From assembly GCA_012064415.1 (NCBI GenBank), contig SSNU01000245.1, positions 1 to 64,000 of the forward strand: 64,000 nucleotides of DNA. The letters run 5' to 3'. Below the pieces are notes generated by a model that was not told where the DNA came from, searched no databases, and saw only the letters and a program-made list of their open reading frames with translations. Both the position numbers and the translations under genes were made by a program. Shown one piece after another: positions 35,390 to 49,600 of the stretch. This DNA is from Gyrodactylus bullatarudis (Eukaryota; Platyhelminthes; Monogenea; Gyrodactylidea; Gyrodactylidae). How positions within the stretch are numbered: the stretch's first letter is position 1; every line of letters begins with the position of its first letter.

Positions 35390-38300
35390 TATACATCCAC
35401 TAGCCAACTGCAAATATCCTCATTATCGTTTGAGAACTGAATTTCGATATTCTGATCATTTTCATTACTTGAAATCCCCTCTAAAATGGTGGAAATTTGA
35501 CAGTGAATGGTGAAAGTAGACAACATGAGTAAGATTGCAAAAATCTATAAAATATTCGATTTCTTGATGAAAAAATCGAGATTTTAGTCAAAATCATAGA
35601 TTCCCAAATTCATATCAACCAGCTTTAGTTAAGAAAAGGAGTGATTATTTTTCTGTTGACCTGAAATAGAAATCGAATCAAGTTCTCTTCCACAGAAATG
35701 TTCACATATACTTTGCATTCTAAATGAATTATTAACTTGCCTTAATCGAACGGGTTTCCAAATAATTGTATCAATTTCACTCGTAAAAATTAATTCTATT
35801 GTTAGTGTTTCTTGTAGATCAATTTCTTTCATATTTTAACACGAATTTTATTCAGTTCACAAAATTTGATTTCTCTTAGCTCCTATCTACCTTGGAGTTT
35901 TATAGAAAGATGTGTTTTATTCTTTTTAAAATTTTTCACGCAAGAGCACGTCTATATTATGTTAGTTTCATTAAAACATTCTTGATTCGAAATTTTTGAA
36001 AGAATTTATGTCTTTGAGCAAATAGAACAGGAAATTTAACCAGAATATTTCTCTTTATGTTAAGATAAATAAAACTTTGTTAATTTTCCACAGTTGAAGA
36101 AATATTCATGATCAAAGGTTCGAATTTTGAATTATCCCCCTTTATGTTAATCAATAAATCAAAATTTTCCGATTTTCCATAATAATGACGAATTTCTGTG
36201 AATTTCTGCAGCCAAATTCGAATTCTTTGACTAATTTTGGTCTTGAAACATATACATTCAAATCTTTGAAATCGATAGAAATTTTGGATTCGAAATTTGA
36301 AAAAAAGTAAATTCTCATCTTCATGTCAATTAGGTTTATATTAAAAAAGTATTGAGGTTCGCACTTAAATTCATGATCTTTTGTTATTTCTTGATGATAA
36401 GACATGAAATCTAGATTTCATAGGCTTCCTTTTCTTAAGCTAAAACATATTAGAGTAACTGTATCAAATTTGATTTAAAAGTATGAGAGAGGAATCAAAC
36501 GTTATTTTTCAGCATCACCAATTGACAAAGGAACCAGTTATCACTATTCTATTTTTGAATGAATCGTCAATTCGATCTGATCTTGGATCCCCCTAATTTA
36601 TTAATTTTCAAGCAGTAAAAATGGCACGAAAATGGATTGTTTCCTAAAATATCTGCGATCAATTTGTTTTCGTTGTCTATTGGTGATCCAATATCATTGA
36701 GAATAGCTTTACATTTGTATAATAAAGAAAGTTTTAATCAATTTGGAAACAAATCAAATCAATCAATCCAGTCTAAAGAGATTAAAATTAATTTCTTATC
36801 AAAAAATTGAAAAAGAAATCTTTTTTTTCTCGTCAGAATCTTATCATTCAGCTTCAAAATATTGTTCTTTCTTTGTTAAACTTTTCAAATATTTAATGTC
36901 TAGAGTTGAATTTTTCTCAATCTGAAATACATTTCTTCTTTTTTACATGAGATTTGACACATTTGTAATTTCTTTATATCAAATACTACTGAATCAGATT
37001 AGATGAGATGCTTGGTAAAACGCAATATGCTTTAACGGAAGTATCACTCATATCTAAACAGATGAATTATTTGTTATACTGGATAATAGAGTAAGAGAAA
37101 ATCCTTAAATTTTTAGGTAAAGGGATCCTTAGATAACATGCTTACTAGGACGTTCAAAGTGCTATTTTTGATATGCATAAATTCTCATGAGACTATTTGA
37201 ATTTAAAATTCTCAAGCATCGAGGATATTTTCTCTCGATAGTAAACCTAATTGATATGAAGTTGGGAATCTATGATTTTTACGAAAACCTATTTTTCATC
37301 AAAAATACGAATATGTTAAAGATTTTTTGGAATCCTACTCATGTTGCCAACTTTTACGATTTGAAGAAAAAAAATAATTTCATGAAAAAATGGTCATTTT
37401 TCAAATTTTGATTTGGCGCTAAAATCCCATTTTTTCGAACTTAGAACTCAAAATTTCAAAGTGCGAAGGTGGTCAAAATAAGTTTTTTGGGATAAGCGTA
37501 AGACAAGAAAGCCGAATATGCCTTAATCTTTTCAATGCCAGAGGTCATAAATTTTTATGTTGAAATTAACTTGTTCCAATGATTTTAAAATATTTTTTCA
37601 TGATTACATGATTTTTTGATAGCATATCACAAACTATCCAAGTTTTTTTGCTAAATTTTTGCTAGCCAAGCATTAGAATGCCATTGATATTTGAGCTTTT
37701 GTGGAAACGAGTAGAATTCCTAAATTCATGATACTTTTTGATCGAAATTATTAAACTTATCTATGTTTAGAGATAATAATATTCTTGTCCATAGAAGCTG
37801 AATAGCTAATTCAAAACAAAGTACATATTTTTTATACATGAAATCAATGAGCAGTTCCATTAAGAGTCTCGTGAAAATGGGGCAATTTTTAACCCCATTT
37901 TTACCTTAAATCTTCAAAATCTAAATTTTCTTGTTATCAGATTGAATGAAATTTATAAGATATCCTTTTTGACATTAACTGAGTGTTCATGACAATAAAT
38001 TTCCTCTCATTGGCCAAATTTCTTTTAAAATTACTCAGCAGTAGATCAAACCCTCTGAGAGAATCAAACTTAAAACTTACTTCGTTTAACTATTATATCG
38101 AAAAGGGTTAGAATTAAGTTTTCTTAAATTGAAAAATTAGAATATCCAAGTCAACGTTTCTTAGTATTTACCTGATAAACAAAGATGGAGAAATACAAAT
38201 ACATATAGATAGATAAAAGCATCAAAATTCAGTCTAGCCTTGAATTATGTGGTTAGCCATATTTTCCCCTCTCTAGTGCACTTTATTCTGGACACTGAAA

Positions 38301-41300
38301 AAAATGAAATATGTAGGTATTTTTCTGGTGTATGTTTTTCCTTGATAGCTTCTTTTAATCTGATGAAATTGATATCAACTAAAGATTGATTTTTAAAAAA
38401 ACATGACCTATCGAATGAGATTCATCGTTTTTAACTTCATTCATCACCTAAAAGCTAGTTATTGAAAAAGTTTTGAAATCTGAGTTTCGATTTTAAAATT
38501 GAAGATTTTACATGATCCTAGAACGTTTTGATCAAAAAAGTTTGAAATTCGAAAAAAGGCCTTGTAACTTCTATAAATTAGATACGAATGATCAATTCTT
38601 CTCTAGGAGATTTTAGGCTTAATGGGAAGAATATTTTTTCTGATCAGATCTAATATAGGCTTTGAAGGTATATTTTGATATGAAACTGTTGAAATTCGCT
38701 TATGAGGGTAGGGATGTTATGAAATTTTTACACAAAGAACCCTATTTTTCTTATTTTCATGCGTGCTTTCTTCGATATATATCGAAAATATTCTGATGCA
38801 TCATTTCAGACCTTTAAAAAATCAAAGTCGAAAATAATTGGAGTCCTAATATTCGTCTTTATTCTTGCTGATTCCATCTTTTGCTTTTGATAGATTTATA
38901 AGTGATAAATTTAAAAATATTTAATCATAATTATTGTAACATCAATGGGACTAGAGAAATGGCGATCACAAAAATATGCACACCAGTTTACTTGATTAGA
39001 CTGTCTCCATATACCTTTGATATTTATATACCATAGTAGTTTTATATATTGTAAAAGGGAACATGTTGATAGAATGTTATGATAAAAACATTTTCTCCCT
39101 GGTTGTCTAATGTTCTTCTTCTGCTACATAATATCAATTTTATTTAACGCTTAGAGATGAAAAATACAGAAAAAATTTCTTGTCTAGTTTAATGCATGAA
39201 TCGCTCCCTTAAATGTAAGAGAAATAACCGTAATTACATTCTATAAGTAATTTTATCCCAATTCTATAAAAAGATGGTGTTTATCGCCAGACTATCCAAT
39301 CAACCTGTTTATGAGAATAATTTCAGGGAGTATAATAAAAATATTCGCCTAGTTGCATGGTTATCAATAGTCTTTAACTGGGTCTATCAACCGATGTCTC
39401 TGTACATCTCTCAACGTTAAATAACTTTCTTTTTAGAATTGGGTTGTTCTCAAAAATCACGCGAAACATTTTTGAAAAATTTCCAATTAATTTAAACAAT
39501 GATTAAATTTTGGAATGGAAAATTTGTGTGTGCTGTATTTGAAACTTACATACCAAAGAAGGTACATCTAGGAGAGGCTTTGATATCATTCCAATCCGAA
39601 AATCCCAATTCATTTATAAAACACATCTTAAAGCTCATTGGATGTTATGTTTCTTAAATCCTATTGGTTAGCCCAGACAGGAGCAGAGAGATATAAATAC
39701 AATTCTGGTATTAAAGTTATGCATAATTTGTTCCACTATTTGTGTAATTAACTTTAATGTTCTCAATCCACATTTTTTGAGGTAAAGATAGGATTTTAAT
39801 TCTTTAACAGTTTTCTAAGCTCAGAAGAAACTTTGAAGATAACAATTATTTAAAATTATCTCGATATTTCAACGATGCTTGACGTGAAATTGGGAAATCT
39901 GAATACTTTATAATACTTTGGACCGCTAAATATTGGTTATTAATATCTGAAACATGATAATTTCACTTAGATCCTGAAATTTTTCGTATTATCCTTGGAT
40001 TTCTTCCACAAGAAAAATTACTGATTAGATTCCAAGTTTAATCATATAGTTCTAAAATTTTGATTGAAAATTATTGAACTGATTGAGAAGATCAAGATCA
40101 AACGTAATCCAATCTTCGATGGTCTGAAGAAAAAAGGAGGTTCACTAGATCTTTTTCATTTTTTCCATTCATCTTTCATTTGATCTAGACCAGTAGTTTT
40201 CAACCTTGAAATTGTAATCTGAAAATAAGCTACAGAAGTGATTGGTTCCACAAATCAACGAAATCTCCAAAATAATAATTTTCAAATAAATCAGGGGAGT
40301 GGCTACCTACTAAGAATTTGTCGCAAAAAATACCAAATTCATATAGACTAGCTTCAATTTAACATTAATTGGTTTTTTAGTAAATTCGCGATAGGCTATT
40401 AGAATAATACAAAATATCATAAATCATATTGGAAAGGTTTTGGTCTTTCACAGTTATTTTAACGTCGAATTAGAATAGAGGGTTTTTAATTTTCTCCATT
40501 CTGAAAAATTCACTCGTGTTTTCTTTCACTTTCTTGGCACAAGATTTCTTCTGTACTTTTGCCTGATAATAATAAACCCTGATCAGATTGAACCATCATG
40601 TACAATGTTTTTGTTATTAGAACAATACCTTTCAATGCACAGGTAATGTAATGATTAAAACAAATTTTTCTACTTTGATATATAGAGAGAAAAAGAAAAC
40701 ATTTTTCAGTTATACTAAATAATATAAAACCCTCATAAATTATTATTATATGGTACCAGTAAAAACCTAGGAAAATATCTTATTATAGCTACATACCCTC
40801 TGATATGTAGGTTATTCTCTCTTGAAATAATAAATAAAAATAATATTAGAATCTTTATGTTTTTTTTTATATTTCAAAGATATTTTTCTGTTTCATTCAT
40901 TCCACTAGAGATTTTGAACCAGACTTTTTGCCGAAAAACCCTGATTTAGGAAAAGTCTAATTATAACTATCATGCAAGCTAAACACACGTTATATAACAA
41001 ACAAGACTAACTTTATTTTAATATCATTTGGAATTTGAGTTAATTTCTGAAAAAAGTTCTTTTAATTTTATAGTCAGCAAAATGGACACTATAATCTAGC
41101 TGATTTACTGCAATTTATACGAAAATGGAAGTTTAGCATTTAATGCAAACGGGTTTCCATTATATTTTGAATAAGGTAAACATTCATAGGCTTATTCTGT
41201 GAATATCAGAGGTCAAAATGAGCTTATTCAAAGGTTGAATCGCTTCTAAATATTCGTAAAAATCAAAAATAGAGGGTTCTATTATACAATTATAGATGTC

Positions 41301-41999
41301 TTGATGATTAAACAAATTTCAAGAAAAATATGAAAATATTTTAGATAAATTTCGCTTAAATTTTTTAATTCGAAATTTCTATAAAAATATATTTTGGAGT
41401 GAAATTAGGAGTGCTGAAATGCTTGAAAATTCGGTTCTAGTCTACTAAGTCCCCATCTCCTCTCATCAGGGATCCTAGATCATTGAAATTTTCGGTTGAA
41501 TTAGTTGCCGCTTCTTCTTCTTTTCAAACATACAAGATGATCTCGAAATCGCGATACTTTGGTGGTTCCTGGAATAATCAATCAAAATTTTTCAACTCAT
41601 GTTGGTTTTACAAGTTTTTTTGATCCCATCTAATTTTACATCTTGTATACTCAAATTTCTTTAGAAGAGGGATAACTTCTTTCCATTCATAGGACCAAAT
41701 AACTAATGTGAAAAAGATAAAGTGTCATCATGTGATAAGTTTTCTTAAAAGTTTCAACTACTAAATCCGTCCTATATTGCCTTGGATATTATTTTTTTTA
41801 ATCTGCTAGATTTTTATATGGCGCAATAACTGAGAGGAAATCACTTTGTTTTGTTTTTTTCTAAAGAGAATTATTACAATAGAGAAATTCAGTCACATGC
41901 TTAAATAGGAAATTCATGTCTCTGCTTTATTAGACGAAGAAATAAACTTTTGAAAAAATGTCGACTTCTAATGACCCTTTTAGGAGGATCACTAACAGA
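35390..41999. other. Repeat-derived and AT-rich DNA without genes
   Basis: Foldback fragments occur at about 35530-35630 (type A right end), 36150-36340 (type B right half ending cttcatgtcaattaggttta) and 37240-37510 (type A left half starting taaacctaattgatatgaag). The rest (about 37520-42000) is AT-rich with no supported gene, RNA or structured repeat. Confidence 0.5.
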
Positions 42000-42014
42000 G
42001 ACTAACTCAAAAGA

Positions 42015-42415
42015 CTCAAAGTTTGATTTTATTGATTATAATAATTATCACGATAATAATCCAAAATTTAAAACTTTTTCTTGAAAACAGTAGATTACTC
42101 TATACCTCCACGGCCCAACTCGAATTCTTTGTCTAATGCTGATCTTGAAAATCTGCATTCAACTGCTTCAAATCTTTGTAATCAATGACAATTTTTGGTT
42201 CGAAAGTTGAAAAAGTGGAAAATTGGTGCCTTTTTGAAATCCGAAAAACGGCTTAATTTTGGTCAGATTGAATTTTTTCGGATATTTTTCCAACTTATTG
42301 GCATATTTCATTATGGAATTTGAAAAATAATTTTTTCCCGACTTTCCGATGAAAAAAATTGAGTCTTTTGCAAAAAAGTAAATCTCATCCTCATGTCAAC
42401 TAGCTTTAATTCCTT
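42015..42415. repeat. Type-B foldback, right half
   Basis: Runs from the family interior (attcttt gtctaatgctgatc) through gttcgaaagttgaaaaagtg to the right end (cctcatgtcaactagcttta). The left arm is missing. It closely resembles the copy at 57228-57815. Confidence 0.6.
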
Positions 42416-45400
42416 ACCAGAAATTGAAATTGCCGTCTACTTTTAAGTAGGAGAAAACAAAATTTTGTAAACACTGTGTCCCTACAGGCATCATAGAAAA
42501 TTGAAAGATTGCTTATTTCAGTACGTCTAAACTCATCATATGACCAAGATATAAAGGAATTTAGAATTCATTTAAATTTAAAAGATAAAGCTAGTTTGTA
42601 GCGCCGAATTTATTTAAAGTTTTATGGTGAAAATCGGTTTTTTGTCTTATTGTGATCCTAAGAATCAACTTTGAAATTAGCATAATTTTTCAACTTCTTC
42701 ATATCATGAAAGCGGGCCCCATGATATATAGGTTTCAAAAAATCCTGATAAAATTCGATTTCTTAATGAAAAAAATTGAGAATTGTGTACTTTATTACAT
42801 GATATTGAACAAGATTCAATCCAAAATAATAGAACTCAAATAGAGTTCAAATTTGATATCTCTTTAGTATAGCTCGAATTAAAACAGTTTTTGTGATGAA
42901 TCAAAAATTCTTTCATTCAAAGTTTAAGTGATTTTTATTTTTTCAAAATATGCCGCCCTGTTCGTTGAATAGCGAATTCTCGTGTAGGCATTTTAAAAGA
43001 TAAAACAAGCATTGGTCAAATAAAACAAAAATATATCAAATTGAGAATTCTGAATCATATCTATCCTATCATTCCTTAAGAAAAATAATTTTCCTTGAGT
43101 CTTCAACGTGGGGCAGTTAAATTTTTACAGTTATCAAGATTATATTTCTCGTGTCGGTTTTAGTTATATGCAGAGGATTTCATATATGTTTAAAAAATAT
43201 TCTCAGAATTATATGACAACAAAAAATTAGTGAAGGAATGTATATTGGAGATAAATTTTGCAAATTATCGATTTTTAGCCAAGGTGATTTTCTGATCAAG
43301 CTTGAAAAGACGATTCTAATCATATATATAACCTTATAGAGCTTAATATTTTAGATTGAGACACAAATAAGGTACTGTATGCAAGGAAAGTTACTTAAGA
43401 GTAGTATCATCAACTTTTATTGTTGAATGAAAAAAATTGAAACTTTAGATCTATTATGTCGCTATGTAAGGAGCCTGATTGAATGAAAACTCAAACAAAT
43501 TCAAAATCGTCCATATTTCTAGTCAATTTTTGTATACGAACAGTTCATAATGAACTCAATGTTGTTTTAAATTAACAAGAATTAATTTCATTTGACATCA
43601 AATTACATTTTTTCAGCTTACTTGTTGAAATTGACAACCCTACTTTGTTTACTTCTTCGATATTGAGAAAAATAGAATAAATCTTCTTTTGAGAAAACTT
43701 GTGAAAACTTAAATTCGTGCAAGAGAAAGTTAATCTTTGAATGGAATTGAGGCATTCAAAAGATGTTTGGTGTCACTTTTAGAATTAAATTCTTACACGT
43801 TGCAAATAATTTACACCTTCTTTCCAGAAATGTTGAATTAGTCAATTTTATCTTTCAATTCTGAAAAAAAGATTGAATTTATTAAATAAAATACTTTAAC
43901 AATTCTCTACTTCTTTAATACAAATGAAATTTCAATCTTTTCTCAACTCAACATCGATTTGTATTTTTCGCTTGATGAAAAGAGCCATTTTTTCCTCATG
44001 AAAAAAAAACGTCTCAGACTAAATTTCTCAGATCAGATCTCATTTCCAGTCAAAAGTACACGACAGAGAGTTATTCCTCTGAGAACAATTAAGATTAGCT
44101 CTTAGACAACTGTACTTTTGGTGAGATCTAATTTAGTGATAAATCAACACACTCAGCGTACTCTTTAATTTCAACGTTACAATTTTTCAATTTTAACTAA
44201 AGTTTTAAACAAAACACTCAATTTATGGTTAAATTAGAGAATAGTTGCCCCCTATTATTTCTTTCTAAGTTTACTTTGAATCGTGTTGGTCTTTTTATTA
44301 TCGATGACACGAGAACTCAGCACAAGGGATTCATTTTCGTTTCATCGATGTTAAAAAGCCCATAGTCTCTTTGTCGTTCAGGAAAATTACTGCAAAACAA
44401 GAGGGGGCAAATGTCCTATAGATTAACCAATGAAAATACTAATGAAGAACCAATTTCTGAACCCAATTTTTAAATCAAGATTTCCAATTCTTTAGAATCC
44501 AGCCTAATTCGAAGAAAAATTATTGATTTGAGGGTAGAAGGGTAGTGAAAAGAAGTTTTTAAAGACTGAAAAAGACAAGAAGGCCGAATATCACCATTTA
44601 ATTTTTGACAAATCAACGATTATCGAATTTTCATTGATTTTCAAGTTGTGAAAATTGAATATCCCTAAATTAATTTAATTTCTCTTTTCAGATTTTTACA
44701 GATTTCTATTGTTCCTATTAATCCAGTTGCATTTTATTAATGCGTGAGTTGAAATTTTCCATCCATATGTTTCCAATTCTATTATCACTTTCCGCATATT
44801 CAAAGTTTTTATCGAATTCAGAGAATTGAAACAATTCTATACCGATATTTTGGATTAAAATTAGACGAAATTTTTCGAAAAGGATTAAATCCATGAATTG
44901 AAAAGTTTAATTTTTTCTGAAAATTACAAGTTTATCTTAGATTCTATTTTTATTATAATTAAAATCATTCAAACTTCAGTACTAGAGGACTGCTCAACTT
45001 CTTAGTTTATTTAACCGCATCGAAAAGCATTTTAAGCATTAAAAGCTAAGTTTGAAAATACTCCAACATTTCTGGAAGAGAAGGTAAATATTCTGCATGT
45101 TTGAGACATGTAATTAATTCTCATCAGATTGTCGTGATAGCTTAGTGGGTAAATTATCCACCATAATAGAAATTAATATTATTTTACCCCGTGTTCAAGT
45201 ATTTACCCCCTCGACTATTTTGAGAATTTCTACCTTTGTTCTCAGATAGTTCTGAGAATAGATCTTTACATAAATAAAATCCTCTCTATCAGTTCGAGAA
45301 TCTGTTCGAGAATTTTAATTTTAACAAATTGAGATGTACACTATTCAGTACGAATTTAGAAACATAACAGTAGGTTGTAAAATGCTTTTAGAATTCTCGA

Positions 45401-46014
45401 TCTTGAAGCATCAAATTTGAAAGTAGGTTGGTCTTTAACTTATACTATAATTTTAGTTAAAGAAACCTATTTATATAGGATAATTTTCTTGATGGAATCT
45501 GAAGTCTACAATGGAAAATATATTTAGAGTCAAATATTTGTTTTCCGAACAATGTTTCGGCTGCAATTTTAATCTGTTAGATCTATCTTAGAAAATGCCA
45601 TTTATGAAATTTAAATTCGAAATTAATTAATTCTCTGATACCCCAAAATCCCATTTCCCCGAACATCTTCAACAAATCTCAAATTAACCGGAAATTTTAA
45701 CTAGAACATGTAGTGTTGATTAGAAATACCTTAAGAACTCATTTCTATTTAAAATTGCACTCAAACGGCTCAAAATTTGGATTTTAATCGATAGTACTAG
45801 AAAAATTCATTGAAAATAGTTGGCACTAACTCAAAAATCGGCATTTTCGATTGCCATTTAAATAAGAACTTTTTTACGTTGAAAAATTCTCTTTAAAATG
45901 AGCTTTGCACATCCGGATGTTAAGAAATTTGCAAATTTGTTGAATATATACTAGATTTAATTTGTATTTTTTTTAATTTTCCAAAGCTTCTTCCAGACAT
46001 TGCAGTACTAAGAT
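42416..46014. other. AT-rich DNA without genes
   Basis: Apart from the tRNA-derived piece at 45131-45215 and foldback-like scraps near 42700-42790 and 44500-44640, no coding sequence or structured element was seen. Confidence 0.45.
45131..45215 (+). pseudogene. tRNA-Ser(AGA)-derived pseudogene or SINE head
   Basis: It begins gtcgtgatagcttagtgggt. This contains a perfect RNA polymerase III A box (tagcttagtgg) and the tRNA-Ser acceptor start. The anticodon-loop context tagaaat is retained, and gttcaagta stands for the B box. The closing acceptor side (ctcgac) pairs with only about four bases. The anticodon, variable and T stems are eroded, so it is not a functional tRNA. Its single appearance here cannot separate a lone pseudogene from a SINE. 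Confidence 0.55.
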
Positions 46015-46655
46015 AATCTATACCTTTAGCAGTTCGTTAAGGAGGATATGAAATTCGATAAGGAATTCGTGAAATTCATTAAGAAACTCATGAAATTCAT
46101 TAAGGAATAGTATTTTAAAATGTCATTTTTGAAGAAAGATATAAAATTCAATAGGGAAGTTGTGAAAAACGATATTGAATTAATACAATTCATTGAGGAA
46201 TATTCAAGTTTTATTCGTCAATCAAAGATATCAATCCTTCGCTTGCAAGGGGACAAAATTAAGATAAAAATTACTTTAAATGTAGTGAATAAATTCAATT
46301 ATCTCAATTAGTCTTCTGGTTGGTAAGCTATTGGATAGATGAGTTTAGTGTGGTTTTGTGTGAAGATTGGTCTCAATTCATTAATCACATGGGAGTGCCA
46401 TATTCAACCGCTTACAAATGAATCCGCAATCCCAGAGAGAGTTTACCTAGAAGGAGAACGATTGTTGAATTTTCCTTTATGAATTGCATTAATTCCATAT
46501 CGTTTCTCAAAACTTCCCTATTGAATTTCATATCTTCCTTAAATAATGACATTTTAGAATACTATTCCTTAATGAATTTCATGAGTTTCTTAATGAATTT
46601 CACGAATTCCTTATCGAATTTCATATCCTCCTTAACGAACTGCTAAAGGTATAGA
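46015..46655. mobile_element. R element copy 2, interior-deleted (641 bp)
   Basis: Both ends are complete: it starts ctatacctttagcagttcgt and ends acgaactgctaaaggtatag. TIRs extend over about 110 bp of near identity, built on repeats of gaaattcattaag. Compared with the copy at 50719-52527 it lacks about 190 bp of the interior. Its left interior carries the frame RQSKISILRLQGDKI (46120-46311), matching, with conservative changes, the minus-strand frame of copy 1 (3773-4021). Confidence 0.85.
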
Positions 46656-49600
46656 TGACAAGCGTCTCATCCACTGAAGAAGATGTAATTTTATCAACAA
46701 GTTTGACCAAAATAAAGCCCATTCAATGTCCCTTCAATAAAGCTATTCTGGAAATAGCCTTCGCCTCAGTTTTGATGCCAAAGTTAAGAACACGATTTTC
46801 ATAGTTAATTTTTTACTGTGAACCAAGTAAATTATATCTCGACGAGAGGGATCGATAAAGATCAATTTAGGAAGAAAAAATAATTTTTTTCCGATCGAGA
46901 TCATATCTCAGATTATGGATCAAAAACACGAAAAAGATTTTTTATAATATTTTCACGAAAAGTTCATTTGACGAGTTAGAGAATTCTGAACTCAAAAATC
47001 AAAATTTTTGAGGAAATTTGACCCGACTCGACCCGAACCAGATCAAGAAGAAAAAAAGAATTCTCTTCACTCTGACTTGTTGATCGAAGATCATTCTGGA
47101 TTCTTCATTCGACAAAACCAAAAAATTGAAACTGTTTTTCTTAAATCGTTTTTATTTTCAAGTATTTTGATTTTATTCTAAATTTAAAATATTTCTTTTT
47201 ATTAGTTATAATTTTCATTTCATAACAAAAATTTGCTAAAAATAGAATTTTAACGATATTTCTGACCTTTAAAAAATATATTATAAACACATATTTATGA
47301 GTAAATATACAAATTAATTTTCAGATCAAAAATAATAATACACTTCTGTCTATTGAATAAATTACATTTTTTAATTTCAAATTAATTGAAATACAATTTT
47401 ATGGCGTTTGAATCCTAGTTTTCTATCTTGATATTCAAAGGAGAGTTTCAACCAAATTTATCCAATAAGTGAATTAAGTTTTCAAAAGAATTCAGAACAG
47501 GGGTTTAGCTGGATAGCCTTTAAGAGTTGTGAGCCTGCTGTTTCTAAACAAGCTTTCAGTCTAAAGAGATCAAAGAAAACATTATAGCAGCTGAAGACGA
47601 AGATGAGTTCACTGCCAAATGATTTAAAGCCTTCTTTTATTCATCCTCTCAGGAAATTTCGATGTCTGTTGGCATCTATTGAAGCTTTCAGCAATTATTT
47701 ATTTCTTAATCTCTCATATTGTGAAGATTCCTGATATTTTTAAGCCGAGTTAAAATTAATCAACAAATGCTGATTACAAAAGTTAATCCAATTATATTTT
47801 ATAAGTGTTGAAAATATGAATTTAAACGAAAAGTAATTGAAAAACAACTTTTTTTTGAAAACAATCGATTTTAATTTTATGAAATTTGCTCTAAAAATTT
47901 AATAAGAAAATTTTTGAAGAATTTTTTCATTAATTTAATACAACTTCTGATGGTCTTTTGATTTTTCTGAACAGGACGTTTTGTTGTTGTCCTTGTCTCA
48001 AGATCGATTTTTCTAACAATTTTAAAGGTGTCAAAAATTTTTAAATCTTTAATTTGATTCCTTAATTTTATGTTGTTGTCTTCAATTCTGTTGAAAAATG
48101 AATAATTTCTTGGTTTACATAATATTCTTATTTCTATTCATGCCTCTTATATTCTTTAACTTTTACTATTTCTTTGTAAATTGTAAATTATTATTTTTTA
48201 TTCAAACTTTAATTTTATCATTTTCAAAGAGAGACCACTGATGATCCTTTGAGAAATGCGCATTTGGTTCTAAATATATTTTCTTACATATTTCCAAATT
48301 GCAATGGTAGGACACTCCTATTTACGACATTTTGAGGCCCTAGGGTAATGATCTAAAAATAGTTTGGTAATAAAATAGCTGTTTATTTTCTTCAACAATG
48401 AAGATGAAAAAATTCCTTCATTTTCCATTAAGTAATAAGCCAAACCAAAAAAGATAAACCCTTGCCTTGTTTACCAGAGACATCAAAAAAAGTAAACAGA
48501 AATCCTCCCTAGCTATAGTTTATTAGAATATTTTCTAGAAATTATTTTCTCGTGACCTCAAAACTTTTATAATTATTTCCCCAAAAGCTTGTTCAATCAT
48601 TTCTTTGAGATTTCTTGAGATTGAGAATTCTGATGGATAGCTGTTGTGAAAAATCAGATATTTCAAAGCCATCTCTCTGCCAACTTGATGTGTTTGCATT
48701 TTTATTCCTTAATCTGAATGGAATTCTTTATGAAATTATTCTTTTCTTAAATTATTCTTTTCTTAAATTATTCCAGTCATCTGTCATAGGAAACACTGAA
48801 ATATTGAGATCTCACTGTACAGTTCCAGTAAGGATCAGTTTTGATATTTTCAAATACGTCAGAATATCCATAACTCAGAAATTAAAGTTGACAAAATTTC
48901 CCACAATAACCATGAATTTCACTGAATTATTTTTTAATTCCCATTTGTCCAATCAGAGGATTTTTAATTTTTCATTATTGTATGTATAAATATCAAGTCG
49001 GTGTAAGAGTCTGATGAGAATCGGTGAAATAAAAGCTTTATTACTCATTATTCACTCAAAATCCTCTAAGAAATGAATATTTCTACTAATTCAGATGAAT
49101 TTTTTTTGTCTAACTCTAATCCAAAATACAAGTATTTATTTATTCGCTTCAAATTTTCAAAATCAATAAAAATTTTGAAATCAAACATTGAAATAGGAGG
49201 AATATGAAAAAATAAGCTTAATATAGCATTTGATGGATCATATTTTTTTAAATTTCTTTTATTCTAACAACTTCTGGGATAATTACGTGTAGGATACTGA
49301 GATTAGACGATAAATCCGAATAGAGCTTAAGAAATTATAAACAATCACCAAGAGAGTTTAAGGAATAGTGGAATCAAAAATTCAGACCTAGAGTTTAAAG
49401 AATAGTGGAATGCTATGGTCTATGTTTTTCGTCTATCCTTCTTCCATTTTTGTATAGCTATTCATTAATTTTGTACAGCTCTCAACTAATTTCTAATACT
49501 TCTCCTCTAACTTCGAAAAACGACTATAACATGTAAGGAGGATTAAATTAGTAAGGTAAACTATTTTTTCATTTTAGATCATCTATCTTTCATCGTCGTT

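Noticed and set aside
45100..45220. Functional tRNA gene
   Set aside because: The acceptor stem pairs only partly, and the T arm and anticodon stem are eroded.
48615..48989. Cysteine-containing frame considered as an upstream ADAMTS-like exon
   Set aside because: Cysteine spacing does not match thrombospondin or cysteine-rich domains, the frame becomes low-complexity, and no convincing acceptor/donor pair in phase was found.
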